Origin: JAAXKN01 sp050259615
GTDB taxonomy: Bacteria > Bacteroidota > Ignavibacteria > Ignavibacteriales > SURF-24
DNA length: 64,000 bases
Assembly (NCBI GenBank): GCA_050259615.1
Contig: JBLNAZ010000082.1
Span: 23,858 to 87,857 of the forward strand
Direction of reading: 5' to 3'
Positions 26,862 to 35,173 of this stretch are shown here, one piece after another; position 1 is the first letter of the stretch; every line of letters begins with the position of its first letter. A program made the position numbers and the translations under genes. The notes under the pieces are model-generated. The model was not told the DNA's origin, did no database searches, and saw only the letters and a list, made by a program, of their open reading frames with translations.

Positions 26862-28223
26862 TTAGTTAAGCCTGCTCAAAAGCCTCCGGGAGATTTCATT
26901 CCCTTTTTTAATTAAATATTCCTCATCCTCTCCAACGAGGTATCCGTTTTCAACCATAACTTTTCCGTTTACAACGGTGTATTTTGTTTCGTGGCTGATA
27001 CCTGCAAAGATAAGTGCAGCAAGAGGATCCGACAGGCTTCCCGCATACTCCAGTTTATTTAAATTAAAGACAGCCAGGTCAGCCAGGAATCCTTCCCTTA
27101 TTTTGCCCGTATTATTGTAGTTCAGTATTCTTGCTCCGTTTTCAGTTGCCATCTTAAAGACATCTTCACATTTCAAGGCCTCCGCGCCGTATTTTACCCT
27201 TTGCAGAAGCAGCGCATTTCTCAGCTCGCCCAGCATGTCTGAACTGTCGTTTGAAGCCGAACCGTCAACGGCAAGCCCCACGTTTATTCCAAGCTTAAGC
27301 ATATCCTTTATTCTTGCCACTCCTGAGCCGAGGCGCATATTTGAAGTAGGGCAGTGTGCAATTGATGTGTTTGTACGTGCAAGAACTTCCAGCTCCTCGT
27401 CGTTAAAGAAAACTCCGTGCGCAAAGAAAACATCGCTGCCGAGGAAGTCCACCTCTTCCATTACGGCAAGTGGATTTTTACCGAACATATTATTGCAGAA
27501 AACTTCTTCATCCATTGTTTCGGCTAAATGAGTATGGAGCCGCACGTTATGCTTTCTTGCAAGCTCGGCCGTTTTCTTCATATTTTCTTTTGTAACTGAA
27601 AATGGTGAGCATGGTGCCAGGACTATTTTCCGCATCGAGTCTTCTTCAGGGTCGTGATAGGTTTCTATTACACGCTCGCTGTCTTCAAGAATTCTATCTT
27701 CATTCTGCACCACGGAATCCGGAGGCAGCCCGCCGAGCTTTTCCCCAAGCGACATGGAGCCGCGTGAAGGGGAGAACCGGATGCCAAGCTGACAGGCGGC
27801 TGAAAACTGGATCCCCATCAGATCTCCCTTAAATCCTTCGGGATAAAGGTAATGGTGGTCGGTTGTCAGCGTGCAGCCTGTTTTCAAAAGCTCGCCAATT
27901 GCCATCATGGAAGAATAATAAACAGCCTCTTCATCAATATTTTTCCATACCTGATAAAGATATTTAAGCCAGTCGAAAAGTTTTGCATTCTGCACTTCTT
28001 TCAGATTCCGTGTAAGCGTCTGAAAGAAATGATGATGCGTATTTACAAGCCCCGGTATAACAATGCATCCGGAGCAGTCGAGTATCTTATCAGTAATTAA
28101 ATCGGCCTCAATATCCTTCCCGATCCGTTTTATACGGTTGTCGTCAATTAGTATGTCGGAGTTTGTAATTATCCTGTCCTGGTCAGGCTGTGCTATATAA
28201 GCACAATTTTTAAGCAGCAGCAT
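26862..28223 (-). CDS. 8-oxoguanine deaminase-like amidohydrolase (ATZ/TRZ family)
   Basis: The 453-residue amidohydrolase has metal ligands in GLVNTHHHFFQ, LHTHLAE, FFAHGVFF and VDGSASND. The segments TTDHHYLYPEG, PSRGSMSLGEKLGGLPPDSV and APCSPFSVT are, from memory, the signature of 8-oxoguanine deaminase rather than guanine deaminase or atrazine-type enzymes. That enzyme converts 8-oxoguanine to urate and ammonia, which would feed the urate-degrading genes around it. It lies between the two molybdenum hydroxylases in the same orientation. An isocytosine/guanine-type substrate remains possible. Confidence 0.82.
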   Translation of the reverse strand: MLLLKNCAYIAQPDQDRIITNSDILIDDNRIKRIGKDIEADLITDKILDCSGCIVIPGLVNTHHHFFQTLTRNLKEVQNAKLFDWLKYLYQVWKNIDEEAVYYSSMMAIGELLKTGCTLTTDHHYLYPEGFKGDLMGIQFSAACQLGIRFSPSRGSMSLGEKLGGLPPDSVVQNEDRILEDSERVIETYHDPEEDSMRKIVLAPCSPFSVTKENMKKTAELARKHNVRLHTHLAETMDEEVFCNNMFGKNPLAVMEEVDFLGSDVFFAHGVFFNDEELEVLARTNTSIAHCPTSNMRLGSGVARIKDMLKLGINVGLAVDGSASNDSSDMLGELRNALLLQRVKYGAEALKCEDVFKMATENGARILNYNNTGKIREGFLADLAVFNLNKLEYAGSLSDPLAALIFAGISHETKYTVVNGKVMVENGYLVGEDEEYLIKKGNEISRRLLSRLN

Positions 28224-28256
28224 TTGAAACCTGTTTTTATTTATAAGTTAATTTTC

Positions 28257-30533
28257 TCAAGCCGGTACGGAATGCTTTTCTTCTTCATATAGCAAAAGCA
28301 GCACCCTCTCGTTTGTAAGCGGGGCTTTTAGCTCAAACCTTTTTTCAGGTCTGAACTCCTTCATGGCATTAAGAATTGCAAAGAAAACCCCTATCCCATA
28401 CATGAATGGAGGCTCGCCAACAGCCTTTGAGTTGAAGACGCCGCGCTCGTTAAATGAATTCTCCAGATTTTCCACCTTAAGCTCCCTGGGCGAAAAATAT
28501 ATATCAGGCACCTTATAACTTGAAAGCGCGTCACTCTTAAGCTTGCCTGCTTTATCATAAACTACTTCTTCCAGTGTCAGCCATCCAAGACCCTGAAGAA
28601 TGGCGCCTTCGGCCTGTCCGCGGTCAATTGTCGGATTTAATGAATTGCCGAAATCGTGCACGGCTTTAACAGAATCAATTTCATACGTTCCTTTAATACA
28701 GTTAAGTGTCACTTCGATTATTGCGGTTCCATAGACGTGATAGTTGAACGGGCGTCCCTGATTCAGATCCCGGTCGAAATAAATTCCAGGCGTGGCATAA
28801 TGAGCATGCGCGGAAAGGTCTGTTCTCCTCCTGAATGCCTTTAGTACAAGATCCTTCCAGCTAATACCGGCTAATTCTCCTTTCATGAGAACTTCTTCAT
28901 TTTCAATTGTCACCTCTGAGACTTCTTTAGTATCCAGCTCCAGCGCAGCAATTTTTATTAAGCGCTCCAGCAGCTCCTGGCAGGCTATTTCCAGAGCCTT
29001 TCCGTTCATATCGGCAGCCGAGCTTGCTGCAGTTGGCGAGGTGTTTGCTACGCGCGTTGTATTTGCAGCCTCAGTTTTTACATTGCCTATATCAACTGAA
29101 AATATTTTTGCCGCAATCTGCCTCAGCTTCATATTCACACCCTGGCCCATTTCAACAGCTGCAGTGCTTATTCCTATAGTGCCGTCTGAATAGATGTGTA
29201 CAAGGGCGCCTGCCTGATTCATAAAAGTATTTGTAAATGATATTCCAAAGCATATGGGCATCATTGCAAAGCCCTTTTTTAAGAACATATTCTCGCGGTT
29301 AAACTTTCTGATGCTCTCTTCCATATGGCTTAAATTAAAAGTATTTACTGCAGATTTCCAGCTTCTTAAAGCATTGCAGCTTTCGGCTTTCTGGCCATAC
29401 GGGAATGTGTCTCCTTCCTTTAGGAGATTTTTTTCCTGAATCAGTCTTGCTTCAACTCCCATTTTTTCTGCAGCCCTGTAAATTGCGCTTTCAATTACAA
29501 ACATCCCCTGCGGTGCCCCGAAGCCGCGGAATGCAGTATTTGGAGGGAGGTTTGTCCTTAAGCTGTAAGCGGTTGCCTTTACGTTTGGAATATAGTAGCT
29601 GTTCGTAGAGTGAAAAAGCGTTCTGTCGAGTATGGCAGGCGACAGGTCAGCTGAAGCCCCGGCGTTCTGGTAAAATGTCACCTCATAGGCAAGTATTTTC
29701 CCGTCCAGGTCAAGACCCATCCTGAAGTCCGATGAATAAGGATGCCTTTTGCCCGTAACTTTTATATCCTCATGCCTCGGTAAAACAAGTTTTATGGGAC
29801 GTTTTAATTTTAATGCGGCCAGCGCTGCCATTGCGGCAAATGCGTTAGCCTGATCCTCCTTGCCTCCAAAGCCGCCGCCCAGGCGTGGAACTTCAACTTC
29901 AATTTTGTTCATCGGGAGACCCGTAACCTTTGACACGGCCCTCTGGACTGCTGTTGGAGCCTGCGTTGCTGAGATGATCTTTATGCCCCCTGAGTCTGAC
30001 GGATAAGCAATTGAGCCCTGTGTTTCAAGGTAAAGGTGTTCCTGAGCGCCTGTTTCAGCTGTGCCTTCTACAATTACAGGGCACCTGTCCCAAACAAGGG
30101 AAGTATCTCCCATGGTAAACACCCTTGGAGGTAGGATAAAGTCCCCGTTTTTGAAAGCTTCACGCGGATCTGTAACTACAGGCAGCTCCTCAAATTCAAT
30201 TTTTATTTTCCCCGCGGCTTTTCTTGCTGCATCCTGGCTTTCAGCAACAGCAACTGCAATTGACTGCCCTGCGTAGTGCACAAAATCCTCTGCAAGCAAA
30301 GGCTCATCATCAATAATGCCACCAATCTGGTTTTCCCCCGGAATATGCACTGAGGTAAAAACTGCTTTAACTCCCGGTACAGAATACGCATCTGCCAAAT
30401 TAATGCTCAGTATTCTGGCGTGAGCCTGTGAAGAGTAAAATATGGAAGCATAGAGCGCGTCACCAGGAAGACTTATGTCGTCAATAAACTTCGACTCACC
30501 GCAGGCGTGAAAATTGTTGTCGCTGTTTTTCAT
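28257..30533 (-). CDS. xdhB: Xanthine dehydrogenase molybdopterin-binding subunit
   Basis: The 758-residue large subunit of classical XdhB type has GGGFGGKEDQANAFAAM, NTAFRGFGAPQGMF, VEMGQGVN, SPTAASSAADMNG and SKAVGEPPFMYG. The last contains the catalytic glutamate of xanthine dehydrogenase. With XdhA upstream it should oxidise hypoxanthine to xanthine and xanthine to urate. The 61-base gap to xdhA shows they are one unit. This is the more canonical of the two molybdenum hydroxylases here. Confidence 0.92.
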   Translation of the reverse strand: MKNSDNNFHACGESKFIDDISLPGDALYASIFYSSQAHARILSINLADAYSVPGVKAVFTSVHIPGENQIGGIIDDEPLLAEDFVHYAGQSIAVAVAESQDAARKAAGKIKIEFEELPVVTDPREAFKNGDFILPPRVFTMGDTSLVWDRCPVIVEGTAETGAQEHLYLETQGSIAYPSDSGGIKIISATQAPTAVQRAVSKVTGLPMNKIEVEVPRLGGGFGGKEDQANAFAAMAALAALKLKRPIKLVLPRHEDIKVTGKRHPYSSDFRMGLDLDGKILAYEVTFYQNAGASADLSPAILDRTLFHSTNSYYIPNVKATAYSLRTNLPPNTAFRGFGAPQGMFVIESAIYRAAEKMGVEARLIQEKNLLKEGDTFPYGQKAESCNALRSWKSAVNTFNLSHMEESIRKFNRENMFLKKGFAMMPICFGISFTNTFMNQAGALVHIYSDGTIGISTAAVEMGQGVNMKLRQIAAKIFSVDIGNVKTEAANTTRVANTSPTAASSAADMNGKALEIACQELLERLIKIAALELDTKEVSEVTIENEEVLMKGELAGISWKDLVLKAFRRRTDLSAHAHYATPGIYFDRDLNQGRPFNYHVYGTAIIEVTLNCIKGTYEIDSVKAVHDFGNSLNPTIDRGQAEGAILQGLGWLTLEEVVYDKAGKLKSDALSSYKVPDIYFSPRELKVENLENSFNERGVFNSKAVGEPPFMYGIGVFFAILNAMKEFRPEKRFELKAPLTNERVLLLLYEEEKHSVPA

Positions 30534-30594
30534 ATAACTTCAGACTATCTCCGGTTACTGAAAAAATATTGCCGCTTCTGCTGAAAAAAATCTA

Positions 30595-32010
30595 CTATTC
30601 ACTAAAGAGCATTTCAGGACTTTCAACGAGTTCATGAGAAAATTTCAGAAAATGGGCAAATATGATCTGCCTGAGGAGAAGACTTTTATACTCTTTAGAG
30701 CCCCTTATGTCGCTGATGGGGCTTATTTCATTCTGCGCAATTAAAGCAGCATTCCGTACGTTTTCAAAAGTAATTTCTCTGCCGGTTAAGAAGGAAACTG
30801 TTTCTTTCAGGTATAAAGGAACCGGTGCAACACCCCCGGCGGAAATGTGAATGGTTTTAATAAACCCGTCCTCCGCTTTCATTAAGAAAGACGAATTAAC
30901 GCTGGCAATGTCCAGGTGTGTCCTTCGCGAGATTTTTTCATAGTTAAAAAAGGATCCCTTTTCAGGCAGGGGAAATTTTACTTTTACTATCAGCTCGTCT
31001 TCTTCTTTCTCAAGGTTCTTATATCCCAGGTAAAAATCTTTTAAGGCTGTTTCTCTTAACTGACTGCCCTGAATTGCAAGGGTGCTGTCAAGAGCTAGAA
31101 GAATATTTACCATGTCGGCAGCAGGGGAGGCGTTTACAATATTTCCGCCAAGCGTAGCCCGGTTTCTTATCTGCTGCGATCCGAAGAGCCTTGCGTAATT
31201 ACTAATATCGGGGAAATAGCTTTTCAGAATTTCTGAATCCATTATGCGGGAAATAGTCACTCCGGCATCCAGAATTATAAAGCCGTCTTCCAGGCATATT
31301 TCCTCTTCTTTACTTTCCTTCTGGAACTTAAGACTTATATCCGGAATTATATCACGCTTCTGCAGCATAACGTCTGTCCCTCCGGCAATATAAATTCCGG
31401 GGGTGTCCATTCTTTCAGGTTCGGGTATATCTTTAAGTAAATCGGGAATATCAATAAAATAATAGGGGAGATAGCCTCTTTCAACAAGCCATTCAAGCCG
31501 TCTGTTGTCCGGCTGAGGGTTTATTTCAAAATCGGTTAAGAAGTACTGAACTGCTCTTTTAATTGACTGATAGCCTGTGCAGCGGCATAAGTTGCCTGCC
31601 ATAAAATCAACTGCATTTTCCAGGCTGAGGAATTTACCGGAAAGGAGGAAGCCCGTCAAGGACATGACCATTCCGGGGGTGCAGAATCCGCACTGAATGG
31701 CTCCTTCACTTACCAGGGCCTCCTGGAAAGGTGTAAGAGCCTTCTGGTTGATACCTTCAATTGTAACAACGTGTTTGCCGTGAACAGATCCTATAGGCAA
31801 AAGGCACGAGTTCTGTGTACTATAGGTGGTTTTGCCCCCTTTATATTCGCCTATAAGCACCGTGCATGCCCCGCAGTCACCCTCGCGGCATCCTTCCTTT
31901 GTTCCGGTTAAATAAAGTTCACCCCTGATAAAATCAAGCAAAGTCATGGCGGGGCTTAAGAAAGTGCGTATCTCTTTCCCGTTGCAGATAAAGATAACCG
32001 GATTTTCCAA
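30595..32010 (-). CDS. xdhA: Xanthine dehydrogenase small subunit (2Fe-2S and FAD)
   Basis: The 471-residue protein fuses the N-terminal 2Fe-2S region (CREGDCGACTVL, CGFCTPGM, CRCTGY) to an FAD domain (YIAGGTDVML, SQQIRNRATLGGNIVNASPAAD). This is the XdhA layout of two-subunit bacterial xanthine dehydrogenases. The start appears to be TTG at 32010, with AGAGG a few bases upstream and no ATG nearby. It is the first gene of the minus-strand seven-gene set, so its upstream region holds the promoter. Confidence 0.92.
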   Translation of the reverse strand: MENPVIFICNGKEIRTFLSPAMTLLDFIRGELYLTGTKEGCREGDCGACTVLIGEYKGGKTTYSTQNSCLLPIGSVHGKHVVTIEGINQKALTPFQEALVSEGAIQCGFCTPGMVMSLTGFLLSGKFLSLENAVDFMAGNLCRCTGYQSIKRAVQYFLTDFEINPQPDNRRLEWLVERGYLPYYFIDIPDLLKDIPEPERMDTPGIYIAGGTDVMLQKRDIIPDISLKFQKESKEEEICLEDGFIILDAGVTISRIMDSEILKSYFPDISNYARLFGSQQIRNRATLGGNIVNASPAADMVNILLALDSTLAIQGSQLRETALKDFYLGYKNLEKEEDELIVKVKFPLPEKGSFFNYEKISRRTHLDIASVNSSFLMKAEDGFIKTIHISAGGVAPVPLYLKETVSFLTGREITFENVRNAALIAQNEISPISDIRGSKEYKSLLLRQIIFAHFLKFSHELVESPEMLFSE

Positions 32011-32372
32011 TGAATGCCTCTATGATATAAACTTAACTGCAAAGTAATTGCCGGTACAAAGTCTCCTGGAACTATGTAACTTTTCAGAACAAATCACTTC
32101 TTATAAGCAAGATATCAGCCTCAAAGGCAGGCTCCTTTTTTAGTCTGCAGAAAAAAGCATCTCCGGACTAAAATTCATAGGTAACAGCACCGGTTTTATG
32201 GCCGGGCACCCAAAAAGATAGTATAAAAATAGTTAAAATGCCACATGGAACTTCTTATCCATGGCCAAAATTTTTCCCTTTCCGGCAGAAATGGAAAATC
32301 TTACCATTTTTTTTACTATTTTAACGCCCTGAGTAGAGTATTTTTAGTATTTATAGGGATGGTCCTCTTCAG
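32011..32372. other. Divergent control region between xdhA and the YycJ-type gene
   Basis: This 362-base spacer carries an imperfect inverted repeat, TGCCACATGG (32239-32248) facing CCATGGCCA (32259-32267) across 10 bases, which could be an operator. AGCCT/AGGCT around 32117-32132 is a small hairpin followed by a T-run on the plus strand. No purine-riboswitch core (ATAATAG or TTCTACC type) and no coding frame were seen. Confidence 0.4.
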
Positions 32373-33230
32373 ATGGAATTAAATATAAGAGTCTTAGGCA
32401 GTTCAAGTGCGGGAAATTGTACTTTAGTATGGGATAATGAGAGCGCTCTCATGATCGACTGCGGTTTTAATCCGAAGTATATACTGGCAAACCTGGAACT
32501 GCTTGATATGGATCTTTCTTTTATCTCAGGTGTAGTTATTACACATACTCACGGTGACCATGTTAACCGTACAATGATGAAGGAGTTCAATAAGGCGGGC
32601 ATTCCTGTATTTTGCCATTACAATATCAGGCGTGACCTGACTCAGAAGTTCGTTTCAATGGGACACGGCCACAAACCGGGGCTCCTTAAGGTATTTACAG
32701 ATGAAGAGATACAGATTGGAAATTTCAGGATCACAAGCTTTGAAGTCCCGCATGATTCTACGGGCGGCTGCTTCGGATATAATATTCTAAAGGAAACCGC
32801 CTCTGAGATGAAAAAAATTACCGTGGCTACGGATATAGGTTTTTTTCATGATGAGATTATCAGCAGGTTTCTTGATTCCGATATAATCATCGTTGAATCC
32901 AATCACGATCCTGATATGCTGGATAATTCAGGCCGTCCGGAGTACCTGAAGCAAAGAATCAGGGAGATCGGCCACCTGTCAAACTTTCAGTGCGCCGAAC
33001 TCCTCGACAAAGTAATAAAAGGCTCCACGAAGCTTCCTGAGGCTGTAATACTTGCCCACATAAGTCAGCAGTGCAACCTGCCCCATCTGGCCCTTGACTC
33101 AGCGCAGGAGGTCCTTAACAGCAACGGACTTATATCCACAAGACTCTACCTTACGCATAGGAACAGGGCAAATGAAATCCTCAGAACTAAAGCCGACAGC
33201 AAACCTTTTCAGCAGCTTAATCTCTTTTAG
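32373..33230 (+). CDS. MBL-fold metallohydrolase, YycJ/WalJ-like
   Basis: The 285-residue metallo-beta-lactamase-fold protein has the metal motif THTHGDH, an early GSSSAGNC motif, VPHDSTGGCFGY and a late ILAHISQQCN. This pattern fits the YycJ/WalJ branch, cytoplasmic hydrolases likely acting on nucleic acids. There is no signal peptide. It faces the purine operon across the divergent region. Its stop codon abuts the stop of the next, convergent gene without spacing. Confidence 0.82.
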   Translation: MELNIRVLGSSSAGNCTLVWDNESALMIDCGFNPKYILANLELLDMDLSFISGVVITHTHGDHVNRTMMKEFNKAGIPVFCHYNIRRDLTQKFVSMGHGHKPGLLKVFTDEEIQIGNFRITSFEVPHDSTGGCFGYNILKETASEMKKITVATDIGFFHDEIISRFLDSDIIIVESNHDPDMLDNSGRPEYLKQRIREIGHLSNFQCAELLDKVIKGSTKLPEAVILAHISQQCNLPHLALDSAQEVLNSNGLISTRLYLTHRNRANEILRTKADSKPFQQLNLF

Positions 33231-34055
33231 TTATTTCGAAACTATATCTATCGTGTGCCTGATTATTTCAATGCCGCCCATGGAGCCGTGACCAGGTATA
33301 ACAAGTTTTGCCTCAGGGTACTTTTCAAGAAGCTTTTCAACCGATCCCTTCCAGGCATGTACATCCGCATCCCCCAGGTTTCCCTTTGAAGAGCTTTCCA
33401 TGGCTTTCAGTATGCATCCGCCGAAAAGTATCTTCTTTTCCGGGTAATAAACAACCACGTTATCGGGAGTATGACCTGCTCCCGGATACCAGACTTCCAC
33501 AGTATCCTTTCCAAAAGTAAGTTTAAGCCCTTTTTCAACGGGGAAAACCTTTCTGGGTGCTGTGAGCTCTTTGTTTTTATAATATGTATAATATCTGTCA
33601 TTTGGTAAATTCTTCATGGATTCAAGCATGCCCTTACCAAGACCCCGTTCCTTGAGGAGTTTTACCGTAAGATCACTTCCGTAAACTCCAGCATGGATCT
33701 TTCTTAAATAGCCGTTTCCGCCCAGGTTATCCACATGGAAGTGCGTGTTTATGGCACTTATTTTAATTTTCCCGCGGGTATTCTTCTTAAGAAACTCTAC
33801 AAGCCTTTCCGTTGCCTCATCGGTATATGGAGTATCAATAAGAAGGAAATTATTTTTCTTAAACTTTAACACCAGCGAATTGGCAGGCCAGGGGAATGTA
33901 TGCGTTACAAGAAAAGCTTCAGCATCAATTTCCTTAATTACCATTTCACCGTCGGAATAAAGTACCTTGTAATTATCTGCCTGAGCAAAAATAGAATGAG
34001 CCGAAAATATAATGCCCATGAAAAGAAAAGGGAGTATAAGGAGTTTAGTTTTCAT
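33231..34055 (-). CDS. Secreted subclass B1-like metallo-beta-lactamase
   Basis: The 274-residue protein has a signal peptide (about 1-25, ending SIFAQ). All six subclass B1 zinc ligands are present: H105, H107 and D109 in NTHFHVDNLGG, H195 in GAGHTPDN, C214 in FGGCILK, and H256 in IPGHG. KGNLGDADVHAWKGSV and AKLVIPGHG are also typical of B1 enzymes. The residue after the Asp, usually Arg, is Asn. A periplasmic zinc hydrolase able to open beta-lactams is likely, but activity cannot be read from sequence. It is a chromosomal single gene with no mobile-element signs. Confidence 0.85.
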   Translation of the reverse strand: MKTKLLILPFLFMGIIFSAHSIFAQADNYKVLYSDGEMVIKEIDAEAFLVTHTFPWPANSLVLKFKKNNFLLIDTPYTDEATERLVEFLKKNTRGKIKISAINTHFHVDNLGGNGYLRKIHAGVYGSDLTVKLLKERGLGKGMLESMKNLPNDRYYTYYKNKELTAPRKVFPVEKGLKLTFGKDTVEVWYPGAGHTPDNVVVYYPEKKILFGGCILKAMESSSKGNLGDADVHAWKGSVEKLLEKYPEAKLVIPGHGSMGGIEIIRHTIDIVSK

Positions 34056-34201
34056 TTTGTCCAGAATGATTTTTTAGCAAAATATTAATTAAAGAACGGG
34101 TTCAGAAAATTAATAATATTGCAAAATATTTCAAATCAAAACCGGAGGATATAAATAATTTTTGTATGAAAATACCTAATGGCAATTGTGCGTTTTAAAA
34201 C

Positions 34202-34230
34202 AAAAAAGGCCGCCTGAAAAGGCGGCCTTT
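34202..34230 (-). terminator. Terminator of the cytochrome operon
   Basis: AAAGGCCGCC (34205-34214) and GGCGGCCTTT (34221-34230) pair perfectly. The A-run at 34202-34207 becomes the T-run on the minus strand. Confidence 0.88.
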
Positions 34231-34248
34231 ATATACTTCAAATGGATT

Positions 34249-35154
34249 TTACAATCCTCTGACGTTCACAGTACCGTTTATGTGTTTGTTTTTGTCAAGA
34301 ATATTACCCTGCTCGTCAACAACTCCATTGTGGCATCCGGCACAGCTCTGAATTCCAAAGGTTCCGTGTCCTAAGTGCCCCTTTGGAGGCAGGTCATGGC
34401 ACGATCCGCATTTCTGAGCCTGATTTGCAGCCTTTGAGATTATAAGGTCTGTCCAGGTGGCTGTAAAGTTGTTACCCGTGATCTGCATTGGTTTGCCTGT
34501 GGCAGGATCAGTTACAAAGATGTACTTGTCCTGTGCCGCTGCTGAATCTGCCGAGAAGGCGAAGTTGCCATGGCAGTATGTATTTGCGCAGGTCGGATTA
34601 TCAGACGGACTGTATGTTGCATTTGGTGATTTGTTTCCTGTGAATGTACCGAATCTTACCTCAGCAGGCTTGCCGTCTATGTGTCCTGCCTGCCAGACAG
34701 AAGTTGGAACCAAATGGCATTCGGAGCATTCAACAGTCTTTCCGATCTGGTTTGTATAAAGGTGGCTCCAGTGAGCTCCCACACCGCGCATAGTTGTTTT
34801 TGAACTGTCGTTTGTATCTTCCGGCGGAGCGATGTAGTTAGGATTTGTGAAATCGCCGTGGCATGTGTTGCATGCCTCAGGTCCCGCAGCCTGTGTATGG
34901 CACGTTTTACAGCTGACGCCTGTGCCGCCGGCATTGTAGCCCGTATGGCAGCCCTGGCACTGCTTGATGTCCCAATTGCTTTTCTTGAGATGGTTTCCGT
35001 GGAAGTTTGGATGTCCAAACTGTGCGAAACCCTCTCCGTGGACAACTGAAGCTGAGGTTGCCTGAACCGGAAGATCTTTCTTAATTTCGCTGCAGCCGGC
35101 TGCAAAAAGCCCGGCTATTAAGATGAATGAAAGATATGTGATTATGTATTTCAT
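34249..35154 (-). CDS. Multihaem c-type cytochrome lipoprotein (CxxxxCH type)
   Basis: The 301-residue protein has a lipoprotein signal (LFAAGC, cysteine at residue 21). Six CxxCH motifs (CQGCH, CKTCH, CNTCH, CSECH, CGSCH, CAGCH) and one CX4CH (CANTYCHG) make up to seven covalent haems. The CX4CH followed by CxxCH arrangement recalls the Geobacter CxxxxCH...CxxCH cytochrome family, which is often on the cell surface. It is the last gene of the four-gene cytochrome/barrel operon and would be placed in the outer membrane, possibly as the terminal electron donor to an outside acceptor (inference). Confidence 0.87.
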   Translation of the reverse strand: MKYIITYLSFILIAGLFAAGCSEIKKDLPVQATSASVVHGEGFAQFGHPNFHGNHLKKSNWDIKQCQGCHTGYNAGGTGVSCKTCHTQAAGPEACNTCHGDFTNPNYIAPPEDTNDSSKTTMRGVGAHWSHLYTNQIGKTVECSECHLVPTSVWQAGHIDGKPAEVRFGTFTGNKSPNATYSPSDNPTCANTYCHGNFAFSADSAAAQDKYIFVTDPATGKPMQITGNNFTATWTDLIISKAANQAQKCGSCHDLPPKGHLGHGTFGIQSCAGCHNGVVDEQGNILDKNKHINGTVNVRGL

Positions 35155-35173
35155 TTTTTTCTCTTCAATTTGT

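Noticed and set aside
32100..32230. Possible molybdenum-cofactor or purine riboswitch before xdhA
   Set aside because: Small hairpins exist, but neither the purine-riboswitch core nor a convincing Moco motif could be laid out on the correct (minus) strand.
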